Origin: Cherax quadricarinatus
Taxonomy: Eukaryota > Arthropoda > Malacostraca > Decapoda > Parastacidae
Reading direction: 5' to 3'
NCBI RefSeq assembly: GCF_038502225.1
Contig: NC_091378.1
Span: 1,861,744 to 1,925,743, forward strand
DNA length: 64,000 nucleotides
The notes beneath the pieces were generated by a model, which was not told where the DNA came from, searched no databases, and saw only the letters and a program-made list of their open reading frames with translations. This document shows, piece by piece, positions 53,162 to 64,000 of this stretch. A program made the position numbers and the translations under genes. Position 1 is the first letter of the stretch; every line of letters begins with the position of its first letter.

Positions 53162-56040
53162 CCCTTTGACTGTCGCGGCCGTATATATACGTTTTACGAG
53201 GTACCGTTTTTGACGTATATATACAGTACTCGGATATATTCACAGACACGCACATGCATATATATATACATACATCTAGTAGGTAAAATGAAAGGGGGTA
53301 AGGCAGCCGGGATTGATGGGATAAAGATAGAAATGTTAAAAGCAGGTGGGGATATAGTTTTGGAGTGGTTGGTGCAATTATTTAATAAATGTATGGAAGA
53401 GGGTAAGGTACCTAGGGATTGGCAGAGAGCATGCATAGTTCCTTTGTATAAAGGCAAAGGGGATAAAAGAGAGTGCAAAAATTATAGGGGGATAAGTCTG
53501 TTGAGTATACCTGGTAAAGTGTATGGTAGAGTTATAATTGAAAGAATTAAGAGTAAGACGGAGAATAGGATAGCAGATGAACAAGGAGGCTTTAGGAAAG
53601 GTAGGGGGTGTGTGGACCAGGTGTTTACAGTGAAACATATAAGTGAACAGTATTTAGATAAGGCTAAAGAGGTCTTTGTGGCATTTATGGATTTGGAAAA
53701 GGCGTATGACAGGGTGGATAGGGGGGCAATGTGGCAGATGTTGCAAGTGTATGGTGTAGGAGGTAGGTTACTGAAAGCAGTGAAGAGTTTTTACGAGGAT
53801 AGTGAGGCTCAAGTTAGAGTATGTAGGAAAGAGGGAAATTTTTTCCCAGTAAAAGTAGGCCTTAGACAAGGATGTGTGATGTCTCCGTGGTTGTTTAATA
53901 TATTTATAGATGGGGTTGTAAGAGAAGTAAATGCGAGGGTCTTGGCAAGAGGCGTGGAGTTAAAAGATAAAGAATCACACACAAAGTGGGAGTTGTCACA
54001 GCTGCTCTTTGGTGATGACACTGTGCTCTTGGGAGATTCTGAAGAGAAGTTGCAGAGATTGGTGGATGAATTTGGTAGGGTATGCAAAAGAAGAAAATTA
54101 AAAGTGAATACAGGAAAGAGTAAGGTGATGAGGATAACAAAAAGATTAGGTGATGAAAGATTGGATATCAGATTGGAGGGAGAGAGTATGGAGGAGGTGA
54201 ATGTATTCGGATATTTGGGAGTGGACGTGTCAGCGGATGGGTCTATGAAAGATGAGGTGAATCATAGAATTGATGAGGGGAAAAGGGTGAATTGTGCACT
54301 TAGGAGTCTGTGGAGACAAAACTTTGTCCTTGGAGGCAAAGAGGGGAATGTATGAGAGTATAGTTTTACCAACGCTCTTATATGGGTGTGAAGCATGGGT
54401 GATGAATGTTGCAGCGAGGAGAAGGCTGGAGGCAGTGGAGATGTCATGTCTGAGGGCAATGTGTGGTGTGAATATAATGCAGAGAATTCGTAGTTTGGAA
54501 GTTAGGAGGAGGTGCGGGATTACCAAAACTGTTGTCCAGAGAGCTGAGGAAGGGTTGTTGAGGTGGTTTGGACATGTAGAGAGAATGGAGCGAAACAGAA
54601 TGACTTCAAGAGTGTATCAGTCTGTAGTGGAAGGAAGGCGGGGTAGGGGTCAGCCTAAGAAAGGTTGGAGGGAGGGCGTAAAGGAGGTTTTGTGTGCGAG
54701 GGGCTTGGACTTCCAGCAGGCATGCATGAGCGTGTTTGATAGGAGTGAATGGAGACAAATGGTTTTTAATACTTAACGTGCTGTTGGAGTGTGAGCAAAG
54801 TAACATTTATGAAGGGGTTCAGGGAAACCGGCAGGCCGGACTTGAGTCCTGGAGATGGGAAGTACAGTGCCTGCACTCTGAAGGAGGGGTGTTAATGTTG
54901 CAGTTTAAAAACTGTAGTGTAAAGCACCCTTCTGGCAAGACAGTGATGGAGTGAATGATGGTGAAAGTTTTTCCTTTTCAGGCCACCCTGCCTTGGTGGG
55001 AATCGGCCAGTGTGATAATAAAAAAAATATACTCATAACTTCTAGCGGCTTCAAATCAAGAAGGAGAAAGCTGGTAGGCCCATATGTGAGAGAATGGGTC
55101 TGTGTGGTCAGTGTGCACCACATAAAAAAAATCCTGGAGCACGCAGTGCATAATGAGAAAAAAAAAACTCCGACCGTTTTTTTTTTAATTAAAATGCCGA
55201 ATTTGTGGTCTATTTTCGTATAGTATTTATGGTTGTATTCTCGTTTTCTTGGTCTCATTTGATAGAATGGAAAACTTATTATAGGAAAAGAGATGATTTT
55301 GATTGATTTTACTATAAAAAAAAACCTGGAATGGAGCTCAAAGTAGGGAAAATGTTTGATTTTTGCCAATGTTCAAAAGTAAGCTAATGACATCATTGTC
55401 CAATATATGTCCAACTAGCCATTCTGATATACAGTCATGAATGGGTTGATGTTATTTATACAATTATTACAGTATTGGAGTAGTCTGCATAATAGTAAAT
55501 TTTCTATTTTTTTGTTTGAATAAAAATTCAAAATAGAAAGCAAGAGTAATATCAGAGGGGCCTGGAGACTTGACTGATGAACAAAGAAAATGTTATTTTA
55601 GAGCCAGGAATGTCTGCATTGTTCATTCTGGACCTTATTTTGAAATTGTCATATTTTTTAATTTTCGTGAAATTGGCCAAATTGCAAATTTCTGACCACG
55701 TTATTGGGTAGTTGAAATTGGTAAATGGGCAGTTTCTTGTACTCAATCGATAAAAAAAATGGAGTTCTAAAGAAATAGCTATGAGTTTGGTCGACTGAAA
55801 CAAAAGAATTAGCCGAAAATAGGGCTCAAAGTGGGCGAAATCGCCGATTTGTAAATATCGCCAAGGTCGCTAACTTCGCAAGAGCATAATTCCATCAGTT
55901 TTCCATCAATTTTTTTTTTTGTGTGTGTCATTACAATCGGGAAAAGATTCTCTATCATTTCATAAGAAAAAATAATTTTTTTTTTAAATTTTGCGACACC
56001 AGGAGACACCTCAGGATTGGGGGTTGCGACAGTCAAGGAG
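53162..56040. mobile_element. Long piggyBac-type MITE with an RTE inside
   Basis: TTAA at 53158-53161 and 56041-56044. Ends CCCTTTGACTGTCGCGGCC and 'gcgacagtcaaggag'. The RTE at about 53240-55026 was inserted close to the same internal site ('gacgtatatata') that received the RTE-derived SINE in the copy at 4169-5702. Confidence 0.85.
53240..55026 (+). mobile_element. Internally deleted RTE subfamily A copy
   Basis: A short piece of the 5' UTR ('cagacacgcacatgcatata') is joined directly to the reverse transcriptase at GKMKGGKAAGIDG, removing the endonuclease. Motif A is intact, but motif C reads LLFGDDTVLLG in place of FADD. A two-base loss near 54320 shifts the frame between 53210-54355 and 54294-54776. 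The tail ends 'ccttggtgggaatcggccag' and ATAATAAAAAAA. Confidence 0.85.
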
Positions 56041-56736
56041 TTAAATTAGTTTTACCTTTATTGATGCTTGTTGGCATATGGAAGATGGTGAGGAGGGGAG
56101 AGGGAGGAGAGTTTATTGTTTGGAAGAGGAATATCCTTCCATAAGGACTTCAGGTATCAAGTCCCTACCCGGGGTTACTTCCCTTCTTTGTCTTTTACTA
56201 GCACTAGGACCAGCTTGAGAGTCACTGTACCCCTGTTGCACAAAAAATCTGTCCAGAGAGGTCTGTTTCTGGCATCTCTTTAAGATTTGCCTAAAATGGG
56301 GCACAGCATTGTTGTTGATGAGGACTTCATGTACATCCTGGCAAGATCGACCACACATATGCCACTTTCGTACTTTTCTACAAGTTCTTTATTGAATTCT
56401 AGCATGTTTCTCACCTTCTTTATCAAAGGGCTGACACTCAGAACTTTCTTTGGCTCCATGGTGGCTTATTTAGCAGTCGCACTCAATAAACTAGCACAAA
56501 AAACTATAGATTATTACGAAATGTTTCATATGAATGTGCAGGGTAATGTTCACTCGACAAGAAACAAAGCCAGACTGACTCATAATGCATGTGTGGGATG
56601 CTTTGTGTGGGCGCGGGCGCGCGGACACGTTCAGTACGGCAGATGAAAACCAAGGTGATGAATGAAAACTTGGACAATATTTTGACAAAAAAAAAGTCGT
56701 CGAAAACCAAATTTGATGAAAACCAAGGTTCCACTG

Positions 56737-57334
56737 TATTATAAAATATTGTTATAATCAACACTCTGTTTTGAGTTTATTTTTGCACTCTGTGACCCCT
56801 GTGAGTTTAGCACTTCCCTATAATATATATCTAAATACTGTAAGCTGTAAGTAAGCTAGTAATGGAGATTTTACCTGTACCTCAAATAAGATCATGATTG
56901 TTGTGGAAGACAATAGTACATAGCAGTGTAATAAAATTAAATTAAATACAGTTAATATTCTATCATCTGAGAAAAAGGTTCACCAAATTTTCACAAAATT
57001 TCTTTTAATACACTAAGGTAGAGTGACCAAAAAAAAAAAAAAAAGGAAACACTGAATGAGGGAGTGTTTCCCCTTTCCTTAGGCCACCCAACCTTGTTGG
57101 GAGACAGACATTGTGTTAAAAAAAGGTTTCGCACTAGATAATTGTGTCATTTTATGGTTCCTTTCTTTTGAATTTTTTTCATCATTTTCTGGTTACGTGC
57201 TGAATCAAATAAGACTGCCACATGTTACAGGAAGCAAAATACAGGAGGGCACCGTATATATGTAAAGTTTTCAGTGGTCCACATTTTCACTAGCTTTCAA
57301 TTGAGCCATTGTTCCACCTGCCGGTGACAATCAC
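56737..57334. other. Intron 12 segment
   Basis: SINE-tail copy at about 56785-56825 and a small inverted pair of RTE tails at about 57005-57125. No gene. Confidence 0.5.
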
Positions 57335-57620
57335 TGGTCTACCAGGAGGATATACCAGGGATCAACGCCTCCATGGCCCGGTCCATGACCAGGCCTCCCA
57401 GTGGATCAGGACCTGTTCAACCAGGCTGTTACTGTTGGCCACACGTAGTCCAACATATGAACTACAGCCCAGCTGATCCGGCACTGACGTTAGGTATCTG
57501 TCCAACTCGCTCTTGAAGACAACCAGGGGTCTATTGGAATTCTCCTTATGGCTGGTGGGAAGCTGTTGAACAGTCTTGGGCCACGGACACTTATTGTGTT
57601 TTCTCTCAGAGGTCATGTAG
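57335..57620 (-). mobile_element. CR1-type 3' fragment
   Basis: On the minus strand it encodes FKSELDRYLTSVPDQLGCSS, the same C-terminus as 41089-41439, and ends with the shared 3' sequence ('gatcaacgcctccatggccc' on the plus strand). Confidence 0.75.
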
Positions 57621-57625
57621 TATTA

Positions 57626-58440
57626 ATACAATACTGAAATTCAAACAACAAAACACAGAGTTTAAGGAGTTTTTAAAAAATTCTATGGTTGATTTTATTT
57701 TATTTTTATCTGCTTTGGTGCTAGTAAACAACTTTTAATTCAAAGAACTGAAGCTAACTTCCCTTTCCTTGAAATGAATCAAATCAGATTGCTTCCCTAT
57801 GGGTTTAGCACCTTTCCCAGGAATGTAATCATATTGTAAAAAATATTATCTGCACTAATCATTAAAATGACCATACTGCATTACCTTCAATAAAATATTG
57901 CTGCACTAGTGTTAATATTAAAACTCATTATCAGAATCTGAGAAAACAGCATACAGTAGGGCATGTTACGTTTCAGGCTACTGCTGTAAAGTGGAATGCC
58001 CTTTTTTTTCCACTTATAATGCATATAAATACTAGATAACAAGTTTACACTAACATATATTAAGTTAGCAATAGAACTAAGCATTAAAAAAAATAAAAAA
58101 GTAAAATATACATATAGTAAACTCATTACTTACCTTAAAATATTTGTAGTCTTAATGTAGGGTGAGATGAGTAGTATTTATTGTAAGAAATCAGGTGTTG
58201 TAGGTATGGTAGCCAGCCAGGCCACTCCACCCCATTCACTTAACATTTAAAGTGTCCCAGAGCTATAAAATGTATATACAATCCACTCATTACTTACCTT
58301 AAAATATTTCTAGTCTTAATGTAGGGTGAGAGTTGAATAAATGAGATAAAACAAATAAACAAGAGAGAGAATGAGTAAATGAGAGAGAGGACAGACACGC
58401 GGAGGTTGTATTATACCATAATACAAACACTTTAGATTTC
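57626..58440. other. Intron 12 segment with a local duplication
   Basis: A 44-base string ('ctcattacttaccttaaaat' and onward) occurs at 58120-58165 and again at 58285-58330. Otherwise AT-rich without recognised elements. Confidence 0.55.
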
Positions 58441-58442
58441 CA

Positions 58443-58838
58443 CTACTCAAGTCCAGCTATATAAAAATAACCAGTTTCCCTGAATTTTCTTTTTAGTAAG
58501 CTATACAGGAAAAGGGGTTACTAGCCCATTGTTCCCAGCATTTTAGTTGACTTTTACAACACACATGGCTTATGGAGGAAAGATTCTTATTCCACTTATT
58601 CCTGCACTTTAAAGGAGGGGTTTGGGATACTGGCAGTTTGGAGGGATATGTTATATATCTTTATACGTATATGCTTCTAAACTGTTGTATCTGGGCGCCT
58701 CTGCAAAGACGCTGATTATGTATGAGTGAGGTAAAAGTGTTGAATGATGATGAAAGTATTTTCTTCTTGGGGATTTTCTTTTTTGGGTCACCCTGCCTTG
58801 GTGGGAGACAGCCGACTTGTTGAAAAAAAAAAAAACTT
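58443..58838 (+). mobile_element. RTE derivative with 5' inversion and internal deletion
   Basis: Plus-oriented RTE subfamily B 3' UTR and tail from about 58603 to an A-run at 58838. To its left, inverted, lie the RTE 5' UTR (58490-58602) and, joined to it, a piece of 3' UTR (58443-58489, 'ctcaagtccagctatataaa'). The RNA must therefore have lacked the coding region before insertion, and the insertion shows a twin-priming layout. Confidence 0.75.
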
Positions 58839-60122
58839 CACATCGTGTACAATGTAAAGTGTTTGTATTATTCTCTCTCTCATTAATAATAGTAATAATA
58901 ATACAGCAATAATAATAATAAATAGAATATTGTTTAGCTTCCAACACATGCTTTTTCTCTCTCGTTACCACCAGTAATATTATATTATTGTGTACATATT
59001 TTCTTTGGTGTTGAACTAGAGAAAACGTTATTCTTTCCGACACTCCGACAACTAGAAAAACATTTCATATTTATGTTAATTTATTCTACTGTGGGGTGCA
59101 TTCATCATGTCCATGTGTTACGTAGCATGTTTATTACATAATTTTGAAAAAAATATCATAGATGGATTATTGATAATGTGTATATTAACGTAATATACGA
59201 CATTTAATGTGCCTCAGAGTGATTATTATTGTGTATTATTATTATTATCATTATTAATATGGCATCCTCAAGACTAATAAGACACTCTTAGTGATTTTAA
59301 TGTGTACCTGCATGCCAACAGTGTGTAAGTTTATTTAAGTACAGGTACACATAAGTATGCAATAATTATCAGAGTATGTACACATATATAAAACATGAAA
59401 TAATTTTAAAAAACTCAAAATTTTGGAAGGTTTCCAGACATAATGGAGAGACACAGTGCTCGTGTAGAATGGAAACAAACCAGGTGGGATGCGGTGACCA
59501 TATTAGAAAGTCAGGTGGAGGGAGCCATATAGCGAGTTTTGGTCATAATTTGAAATATCCGTATAAGCAGAATGCCGTAAAACGAAACACCGTAAAGCAG
59601 GGCCCTACTCTACTGAGATTGGTAACTCTATAAAGATTATATATAAAAATGTAATCAGTTTGAAATTTAGAACTACGTACAGGCCCATTCCATTAAATGT
59701 TACTCTAATGGATTTAATACTCTAATTCCATAATTTAAATTTGCTGAAGTGTTGTGCAGCAGAAAAGAGTAAGCAACACCACATCCAAACTCCAGGTTAG
59801 TGAACGTATCAATTCCTTGATGTTTTGCCTGCTTATGAGAATGTATTGATACTGTCTTCTGCATCTGTAAGCTGGGCTTAAGAACCCATAACAAAGTATG
59901 TCAACTTGAGCTTCAGTGCTCCGATCTCCCCCATACCTGCATATTTCTCCAGTGTTTGAATTTGGTACTTATTCTCTTCTACCGTTTAATGCCTCATATA
60001 CTGTATACCTATTTGTACAACAAACAATAATAAAACTCTACGACTAATACAATACATGTAATATAGTATTAGGGTACAGCACTCCAGAAATCATCCCATA
60101 TGCATATATTCCTACTTTTTTA
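58839..60122. other. Intron 12 segment
   Basis: Long AT-rich stretch. A terminal piece of another transposon type is suggested at about 59560-59615 ('gtaaagcagggccctactct'). No exon with splice signals and family similarity was found. Confidence 0.5.
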
Positions 60123-60126
60123 TTAA

Positions 60127-60408
60127 CCCTTAAACGGTTCAAACATATATATACGTTCACACGCGTAGCGCCCAAAACGTATATATATGTTTTCTTTGTC
60201 ATTCATTCAACATTGCCACAATAAGCCTGAGTCACCTAGACATGAGAGAATGGGTGTGTGCACTCACTGTGTTCCATATTAAAATAATTGGGGATGCCTG
60301 GGTACTATATGCTCTTTTTTCCTTATAAAAGAAAAGATTTCTTTTTTCCTCAAAAAATTTAAGGCACTACGCGAGTGAACGTATATATACGTTTGGACCG
60401 TTTAAGGG
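60127..60408. mobile_element. Small piggyBac-type MITE with intact TTAA flanks
   Basis: TTAA at 60123-60126 and 60409-60412. Ends CCCTTAAACGGTTCAAAC and GTTTGGACCGTTTAAGGG. The interior keeps 'atgagagaatgggtgtgtgc', also seen in the long MITEs and near the right end of the piggyBac. Confidence 0.85.
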
Positions 60409-60412
60409 TTAA

Positions 60413-60640
60413 CACATCTGCCATTTCCCACTGAGACAGGGTGACCCAAAAAAGTAGAAACACTTTTATCATCACTGACTCCATCACTGTCTTGTCAGAG
60501 GCATGCCTGCACTACAGTTCAATAACTGCAACATATATCCATTGTATTTCCCACCTCCAGGACTCAAGTCCGGCTAACTGGTTTCCCTGAATCCCTTCAT
60601 AAATGTTACACTGCTCACACTCCAATAGCACATCAAGTAT
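60413..60640 (-). mobile_element. RTE 3' tail fragment (minus)
   Basis: Tail 'catctgccatttcccactga' at the left, then the 3' UTR ('caggactcaagtccggctaa') on the complementary strand. It starts right at the TTAA of the preceding MITE. Confidence 0.75.
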
Positions 60641-60814
60641 TCTTACATGTATGTACAGTATGGAACATAATTGTTGTGGGGGTTCGGTTGATGGATTTGG
60701 AGAACACACACACACAATGGATGGCTTGGTAACGTATATTAATGGTAAATAAGGGAGAGCACCAGGCCTAACCTGTTTGTCTACTATGCCTCGCTTTCAA
60801 CTACTGACTCCCCG

Positions 60815-60977
60815 ATTTTTTTTATATGGTGCACACTGACCATGGAGACCCATTCTCTCACATGTGGGCCTACCAGCTTTCTCCTGCTTGATTTGAAGCC
60901 TCTAGAATTTATGCGTATAGATACGTCAAACACGGTATCTCCTATGACGTACATATACGACCGCGACAGTCAAAGGG
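60815..60977. mobile_element. Right-end fragment of a long piggyBac-type MITE
   Basis: 'atggtgcacactgaccatgg' through to 'cgcgacagtcaaaggg' followed by TTAA at 60978-60981, matching the right 160 bases of 5948-7009. The left part is missing. Confidence 0.75.
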
Positions 60978-60981
60978 TTAA

Positions 60982-61242
60982 ACAACCATGGTGACATTAC
61001 ACATCCCTGTCTAAGACCTACTTTTACTGGGAAGTATTCTCCCTCTCTTCTACACACCCTAACCTGAGCCTCACTATCCTCATAAAAGCTCTTTACAGCA
61101 TTTAGTAACTTACCACCTATTCCATAAACTTGCAACATCTGCCACATTGCTCCTCTATCCACTCTATCATATGCCTTTTCTAAATCCATAAATGCAATAA
61201 AAACTTCCCTACCTTTATCTAAATACTGTTCACATATATGTA
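60982..61242 (-). mobile_element. RTE subfamily B fragment (reverse transcriptase palm)
   Basis: On the minus strand it encodes HICEQYLDKGREVFIAF, motif A and GLRQGCVMSPWLFN. The MITE on its left sits at a TTAA natural to the RTE (ttaaacaaccatggtgac in the copy at 43080). The young RTE to the right begins at 61243, so this older copy was apparently hit by both; its remainder would be beyond the window. Confidence 0.8.
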
Positions 61243-64000
61243 GGTAGTAGGTTGGTAGACAGCAACCACCCAGGGAAGTACTACCGTCCTGCCAGATGAC
61301 TGTGAAACAAAAACCTGTAACTGTTTTGCATGATGGTAGGATTGCTGGTTTCTTTTTCTGTCTCATAAACACGCTAAGATAACAGGGATATCTTGCTACT
61401 CCTACTTACACTTTGGTCACACTTCACAGACACGCACATGCATATATATATATACATACATCTAGGTTTTTCTCCTTTTTCTAAATAGCTCTTGTTCTTT
61501 TTTATTTCTTCTATTGTCCATGGGGAAGTGGAAAAGAATCTTTCCTCCGTAAGCCATGCGTGTCGTATGAGGCGACTAAAATGCCGGGAGCAATGGGCTA
61601 GTAACCCCTTCTCCTGTATACAATTACTAAAAAAGAGAAGAAGAAAAACTTTATAAAACTGGGTTGCTTAAATGTGCGTGGATGTAGTGCGGATGACAAG
61701 AAACAGATGATTGCTGATGTTATGAATGAAAAGAAGTTGGATGTCCTGGCCCTAAGCGAAACAAAGCGGAAGGGGGTAGGAGAGTTTCAGTGGGGGGAAA
61801 TAAATGGGATTAAATCTGGAGTATCTGAGAGAGTTAGAGCAAAGGAAGGGGTAGCAGTAATGTTAAATGATCAGTTATGGAAGGAGAAAAGAGAATATGA
61901 ATGTGTAAATTCAAGAATTATGTGGATTAAAGTAAAGGTTGGATGCGAGAAGTGGGTCATAATAAGCGTGTATGCACCTGGAGAAGAGAGGAATGCAGAG
62001 GAGAGAGAGAGATTTTGGGAGATGTTAAGTGAATGTATAGGAGCCTTTGAACCAAGTGAGAGAGTAATTGTGGTAGGGGACTTGAATGCTAAAGTAGGAG
62101 AAACTTTTAGAGAGGGTGTGGTAGGTAAGTTTGGGGTGCCAGGTGTAAATGATAATGGGAGCCCTTTGATTGAACTTTGTATAGAAAGGGGTTTAGTTAT
62201 AGGTAATACATATTTTAAGAAAAAGAGGATAAATAAGTATACACGATATGATGTAGGGCGAAATGACAGTAGTTTGTTGGATTATGTATTGGTAGATAAA
62301 AGACTGTTGAGTAGACTTCAGGATGTACATGTTTATAGAGGGGCCACAGATATATCAGATCACTTTCTAGTTGTAGCTACACTGAGAGTAAAAGGTAGAT
62401 GGGATACAAGGAGAATAGAAGCATCAGGGAAGAGAGAGGTGAAGGTTTATAAACTAAAAGAGGAGGCAGTTAGGGTAAGATATAAACAGCTATTGGAGGA
62501 TAGATGGGCTAATGAGAGCATAGGCAATGGGGTCGAAGAGGTATGGGGTAGGTTTAAAAATGTAGTGTTAGAGTGTTCAGCAGAAGTTTGTGGTTACAGG
62601 AAAGTGGGTGCAGGAGGGAAGAGGAGCGATTGGTGGAATGATGATGTAAAGAGAGTAGTAAGGGAGAAAAAGTTAGCATATGAGAAGTTTTTACAAAGTA
62701 GAAGTGATGCAAGGAGGGAAGAGTATATGGAGAAAAAGAGAGAAGTTAAGAGAGTGGTGAAGCAATGTAAAAAGAGAGCAAATGAGAGAGTGGGTGAGAT
62801 GTTATCAACAAATTTTGTTGAAAATAAGAAAAAGTTTTGGAGTGAGATTAACAAGTTAAGAAAACCTAGAGAACAAATGGATTTGTCAGTTAAAAATAGG
62901 AGAGGAGAGTTATTAAATGGAGAGGTAGAGGTATTGGGAAGATGGAAGGAATATTTTGAGGAATTGTTAAATGTTGATGAAGATAGGGAAGCTGTGATTT
63001 CGTGTATAGGGCAAGGAGGAATAACATCTTGTAGGAGTGAGGAAGAGCCAGTTGTGAGTGTGGGGGAAGTTCGTGAGGCAGTAGGTAAAATGAAAGGGGG
63101 TAAGGCAGCCGGGATTGATGGGATAAAGATAGAAATGTTAAAAGCAGGTGGGGATATAGTTTTGGAGTGGTTGGTGCAATTATTTAATAAATGTATGGAA
63201 GAGGGTAAGGTACCTAGGGATTGGCAGAGAGCATGCATAGTTCCTTTGTATAAAGGCAAAGGGGATAAAAGAGAGTGCAAAAATTATAGGGGGATAAGTC
63301 TGTTGAGTGTACCTGGTAAAGTGTATGGTAGAGTTATAATTGAAAGAATTAAGAGTAAGACGGAGAATAGGATAGCAGATGAACAAGGAGGCTTTAGGAA
63401 AGGTAGGGGGTGTGTGGACCAGGTGTTTACAGTGAAACATATAAGTGAACAGTATTTAGATAAGGCTAAAGAGGTCTTTGTGGCATTTATGGATTTGGAA
63501 AAGGCGTATGACAGGGTGGATAGGGGGGCAATGTGGCAGATGTTGCAAGTGTATGGTGTAGGAGGTAGGTTACTGAAAGCAGTGAAGAGTTTTTACGAGG
63601 ATAGTGAGGCTCAAGTTAGAGTATGTAGGAAAGAGGGAAATTTTTTCCCAGTAAAAGTAGGCCTTAGACAAGGATGTGTGATGTCACCGTGGTTGTTTAA
63701 TATATTTATAGATGGGGTTGTAAGAGAAGTAAATGCGAGGGTCTTGGCAAGAGGCGTGGAGTTAAAAGATAAAGAATCACACACAAAGTGGGAGTTGTCA
63801 CAGCTGCTCTTTGCCGATGACACTGTGCTCTTGGGAGATTCTGAAGAGAAGTTGCAGAGATTGGTGGATGAATTTGGTAGGGTGTGCAAAAGAAGAAAAT
63901 TAAAGGTGAATACAGGAAAGAGTAAGGTTATGAGGATAACAAAAAGATTAGGTGATGAAAGATTGAATATCAGATTGGAGGGAGAGAGTATGGAGGAGGT
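61243..64000 (+). mobile_element. Young RTE subfamily A copy, truncated by the window end
   Basis: Begins at the shared 5' end (taggtagtaggttggtagac) and keeps the whole 5' UTR and coding region up to 64000. Spacing is identical to 29335 onward, with no net indel between the endonuclease start and the FADD box (constant offset of 31,909 bases). Confidence 0.9.
61653..64000 (+). CDS. RTE endonuclease-reverse transcriptase, open to the window end
   Basis: Read by eye, the frame is open from after a stop at 61602-61604 to the window edge, without the A-run insertion that breaks the copy at 29759. Endonuclease motifs (VVGDLNAKVGE, SDHFLVVA) and reverse transcriptase motifs A (FVAFMDLEKAYDRV), B (GLRQGCVMSPWLFNIFIDG) and C (LLFADDTVLLG) are all present. 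The first in-frame ATG (61707) comes after the first endonuclease strand (LGCLNVRG), so the initiation site is unresolved. It is the best candidate in the window for a recently active autonomous retroelement; the C-terminal domain cannot be judged. Confidence 0.8.
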   Translation, partial: MKLGCLNVRGCSADDKKQMIADVMNEKKLDVLALSETKRKGVGEFQWGEINGIKSGVSERVRAKEGVAVMLNDQLWKEKREYECVNSRIMWIKVKVGCEKWVIISVYAPGEERNAEERERFWEMLSECIGAFEPSERVIVVGDLNAKVGETFREGVVGKFGVPGVNDNGSPLIELCIERGLVIGNTYFKKKRINKYTRYDVGRNDSSLLDYVLVDKRLLSRLQDVHVYRGATDISDHFLVVATLRVKGRWDTRRIEASGKREVKVYKLKEEAVRVRYKQLLEDRWANESIGNGVEEVWGRFKNVVLECSAEVCGYRKVGAGGKRSDWWNDDVKRVVREKKLAYEKFLQSRSDARREEYMEKKREVKRVVKQCKKRANERVGEMLSTNFVENKKKFWSEINKLRKPREQMDLSVKNRRGELLNGEVEVLGRWKEYFEELLNVDEDREAVISCIGQGGITSCRSEEEPVVSVGEVREAVGKMKGGKAAGIDGIKIEMLKAGGDIVLEWLVQLFNKCMEEGKVPRDWQRACIVPLYKGKGDKRECKNYRGISLLSVPGKVYGRVIIERIKSKTENRIADEQGGFRKGRGCVDQVFTVKHISEQYLDKAKEVFVAFMDLEKAYDRVDRGAMWQMLQVYGVGGRLLKAVKSFYEDSEAQVRVCRKEGNFFPVKVGLRQGCVMSPWLFNIFIDGVVREVNARVLARGVELKDKESHTKWELSQLLFADDTVLLGDSEEKLQRLVDEFGRVCKRRKLKVNTGKSKVMRITKRLGDERLNIRLEGESMEE

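Larger units (their letters stand above)
52925..56736 (-). mobile_element. Tigger-like element holding a MITE that holds an RTE
   Basis: TA at 52923-52924 and 56737-56738. Ends CAGCGGAACCTTGGTTTTCG and the complement AAAACCAAGGTTCCACTG. On the minus strand near 56460 it starts MEPKKVLSVSPLIKKVRN with a helix-turn-helix region to about 56335, then the tail (FRQILKRCQKQTSLDRFFVQ, RDLIPEVLMEG) to 56113. Its left part is interrupted by the piggyBac MITE 53162-56040. Confidence 0.85.

Noticed and set aside
55552..55803. Minus-strand frame of 83 codons similar to frames at 5204-5552 and 6191-6520
   Set aside because: It recurs because the long MITE recurs. It is non-coding MITE sequence with no domain and poor frame conservation between copies.
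58839..60122. Possible further inversin exon
   Set aside because: No stretch here combines acceptor, donor, incoming phase 1 and similarity to the C-terminal part of the family.

Overview
This is nuclear DNA of an animal, most likely a decapod crustacean; a crayfish is my best guess, inferred from the repeat families and not proven. It holds one multi-exon gene with canonical GT-AG introns, short exons in long AT-rich introns, and several layers of non-LTR retrotransposons, cut-and-paste transposons, MITEs and tRNA-derived SINEs. There is no bacterial gene organisation, CRISPR array or rRNA, and no free-standing tRNA gene that I can support.

Host gene. Eleven plus-strand exons between 2989 and 52861 form one gene, which I identify as inversin (INVS/NPHP2). 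Their reading phases join without a break into about 750 codons: an N-terminal extension rich in Ser, Thr, Pro and Gly (exons 2-4), a long array of ankyrin repeats (exons 4-11) and an IQ calmodulin-binding motif (exon 12). Exon 3 (7494-7614) codes for only 40 residues. I inferred it from the phase mismatch between exons 2 and 4 and then found it behind a long pyrimidine tract. The C-terminal exons lie beyond the window, and any non-coding exon 1 is unresolved.

Introns, left to right. 1-2988: degenerate SINE-tail array, a tRNA-like SINE and an RTE tail. 3314-12833: three piggyBac-type MITEs, an RTE-derived SINE, and a Tigger-like element split by a jockey-group retrotransposon and by a CAG-rich minisatellite. 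13026-19600: RTE fragments, a 61-bp tandem repeat and small TTAA-flanked MITEs. 19600-28233: an RTE copy with a 5' inversion, itself interrupted by a SINE dimer that also has a 5' inversion, then Tigger-related tandem blocks. 28358-38089: a full-length RTE (29335-35880) carrying an intact piggyBac transposon (32666-35619) with an uninterrupted transposase gene. 39387-52117: a Tigger derivative inside another MITE, then a CR1/jockey-type element (41055-48530) split by a full-length RTE with a 9-bp target duplication, then an RTE split by a Tigger derivative with a preserved ORF. 52862-64000: an RTE inside a piggyBac MITE inside a Tigger element, then a young RTE copy whose reading frame is open to the window end.

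How they relate. Two RTE subfamilies (A and B) appear to supply the reverse transcriptase. Short elements made only of the RTE 5' UTR joined to its 3' tail look like its non-autonomous parasites. The piggyBac transposon shares terminal and subterminal sequence with the TTAA-flanked MITEs and could mobilise them. The Tigger-like derivatives share CAGTGG termini and TA targets. No new molecular system is demonstrated. The most unusual items are the RTE-abutted splice donor of exon 5, the doubly nested 5'-inverted retroelements, the intact piggyBac, and the long N-terminal extension of inversin.
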